From Kofleriaceae bacterium (lineage in GTDB: Bacteria; Myxococcota_A; Polyangia; Haliangiales; Haliangiaceae), in the NCBI GenBank assembly GCA_024762925.1, contig JANTGM010000045.1, positions 1-43,299 of the forward strand: a DNA stretch of 43,299 nt, given 5' to 3'. The notes beneath the pieces are model-generated. The model worked only from the letters and a program-made list of their open reading frames with translations. It was not told the origin of the DNA and did not search any database. Shown piece by piece: positions 42,367-43,299 of the stretch (position 1 is the first letter of the stretch; every line of letters starts with the position of its first letter). The translations under genes were made by a program, and so were the position numbers.

Positions 42367-43299
42367 CTACTTTCCTAGCGCGCGTAGGTGACCTACGATC
42401 TGCCCAGAGGTCACGACCGCGCCCTTCTCGAGTTGGTGCTCAAAAACGCCCCCCTCAGGTGCATAGGCGATCGACTTTCGATTGCCTTTCCAGCCCGCCT
42501 TGAACAAGTCCAGCTTGCGTCTCGCTTCTTGGAGTTGTGCCTCTTGCGCCTCGTTGCGTTCCTCAATCGACACGAGGTCCGCGATGGTGATCTTCAGGGC
42601 GGCCGCTTCTTCAGCAGCGCTTTCCTTTTGGGCGACGGTAAACAGTCGCTCGCCCTTCCAAACGCGTTGTCCCGGTTTGGCAAATACCTTTGTTATGACT
42701 CCAGCGCGTGGTGTTGGAATGGCGGTTCCCGGAAGGCTTGGATCGTTGACAGCGCTTTCGTCAGCCTTGGTTGCAGTCTCTTCCGAAGTTATCTCACCTG
42801 GCGTGGTTTCGCCTAGCGTGGTTTCGCTTGGCGCGGTTTCGACAGGATTCTCGCTGGGTGCAGCATCGTTTGGCATCGCTTGCGCCTGCGCGGCATCGGC
42901 CGGGACAACCGCGTCCACTGCCATGGCTTCACTCTGAGGTTGTACAGGCGGAGGAGTAATCACAGCTGGAACCGCCTCTTGGTGTGCTGCTGGCTGAGCT
43001 GCCCTGCTGCCCGCAGGCGATGCAAACCAGCCAATTCCCACGCCAACTACCAAGCCGGCAAAGAGACCCATCAATAGGTAGTTTCGTTTGCCAGCTCGCT
43101 GATTGCGCACTTCGGATGCACGCGCTGCTTGCTGCTTTCGTCTGTGCGCCTTAGCCCTGAAGGCAGCCACGGCACCGTCTTCTTCCGATTTCTCTGACTG
43201 GAGTTCGTCTTCTTGCTCGAAGTCGCGCTGGTCTTGTTGGTCTTGTTGGTCTTGTTGGTCTTGTTGGTCTTGTTGGTCTTGTTGGTCTTGTTGGTCTTG
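42367..43299 (-). CDS. Partial: membrane-anchored barrel-sandwich (HlyD/lipoyl-like) protein
   Basis: At least 310 codons; the start lies beyond the right edge. The visible N-terminus is a DQQ tandem repeat, then acidic QEDELQSEKSEEDG and basic AKAHRRKQQAARAS. A transmembrane helix follows (YLLMGLFAGLVVGVGIGWF). Then comes a long Pro/Ala/Glu/Thr-rich spacer (TTLGETTPGEITSEETA). The C-terminal ~110 residues form a barrel-sandwich hybrid of the membrane-fusion-protein type: TPRAGVITKVFAKPGQRVWKGERLFTV, coiled-coil helices, then SIAYAPEGGVFEHQLEKGAVV. It could be an inner-membrane adaptor for an export system. No ABC or RND partner is visible in the window. Confidence 0.8.
   Translation of the reverse strand, partial: QDQQDQQDQQDQQDQQDQQDQQDQRDFEQEDELQSEKSEEDGAVAAFRAKAHRRKQQAARASEVRNQRAGKRNYLLMGLFAGLVVGVGIGWFASPAGSRAAQPAAHQEAVPAVITPPPVQPQSEAMAVDAVVPADAAQAQAMPNDAAPSENPVETAPSETTLGETTPGEITSEETATKADESAVNDPSLPGTAIPTPRAGVITKVFAKPGQRVWKGERLFTVAQKESAAEEAAALKITIADLVSIEERNEAQEAQLQEARRKLDLFKAGWKGNRKSIAYAPEGGVFEHQLEKGAVVTSGQIVGHLRALGK
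43231..43299. repeat. Nine-base tandem repeat at the right edge
   Basis: The unit GTCTTGTTG (on the complementary strand a D-Q-Q codon triplet) runs for 69 bp, about 7.7 copies, to the end of the window inside the barrel-sandwich gene. The real length may be longer; assemblies often break at such a stretch. Confidence 0.9.

Noticed and set aside
1-43299. CRISPR arrays and insertion sequences
   Set aside because: No regularly spaced repeat with unique spacers and no transposase reading frame were found on either strand.

Overview
The window looks like chromosome from a predatory or aquatic Myxococcota-like (former deltaproteobacterial) bacterium. Supporting signs are a secreted metalloprotease with a MYXO-CTERM-like tail, a Ser/Thr kinase fused to membrane helices, many short-signal lipoproteins (RCC1, CotH, glycosidase-like), sigma-54/NtrC regulation and a RegB/RegA pair. 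GC is moderate by eye, lower than in classical soil myxobacteria. No integrase, transposase, phage gene, tRNA, rRNA or CRISPR array was recognised. The right edge cuts a gene inside a 9-bp tandem repeat, and a 29-bp perfect direct repeat sits near both ends (64-92 and 42234-42262).

Layout. 1-6.6 kb (minus): a translationally coupled pair, an M48-like metallopeptidase followed by a 1758-residue SF1 helicase with a pseudokinase-like N-terminal segment and a C-terminal nuclease-like domain; a candidate defence or stress system. 6.8-13.3 kb: SRPBCC-GyrI protein, NAD-dependent epimerase-like enzyme, membrane Ser/Thr kinase, a small cysteine-motif membrane protein and a secreted zinc protease. 13.5-16.8 kb: outer-membrane barrel, then ccmH-regB-regA. 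The ccmH gene carries an in-frame TGA exactly where the first active-site Cys is expected, followed by a SECIS-like hairpin, so it probably encodes a selenoprotein. 16.9-24.9 kb: PilZ protein, polyphosphate kinase, a duplicated-domain lipoprotein, VOC protein, MASE1 hybrid kinase, an aldo/keto reductase remnant and a ClpB-like protein consisting only of the first AAA+ domain and the middle domain. 24.9-26.5 kb: divergent TetR/SDR pair with a 19-bp palindrome over a promoter.

27.3-34.4 kb holds a regulatory module. A secreted EF-hand protein, a histidine kinase and an NtrC-type sigma-54 activator form one apparent operon. A second secreted EF-hand gene lies 6 kb away. Both EF-hand genes have a -24/-12 promoter preceded by two CTGC-N7-GCAG sites, with identical 22-bp and 60-bp spacings. 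This looks like a ZraPSR-like envelope or metal-stress circuit in which the activator drives its own operon and a second periplasmic protein. Between them lie a YeeE/YedE pair and an aldehyde dehydrogenase.

34.5-43.3 kb: a decayed MurE/BNR chimera, an NlpC/P60-like secreted protein, a glycosidase-like lipoprotein, an RCC1-repeat lipoprotein, a CotH lipoprotein overlapping an outer-membrane barrel gene, a decayed intergenic stretch with the second copy of the terminal repeat, and a partial membrane-anchored barrel-sandwich protein.
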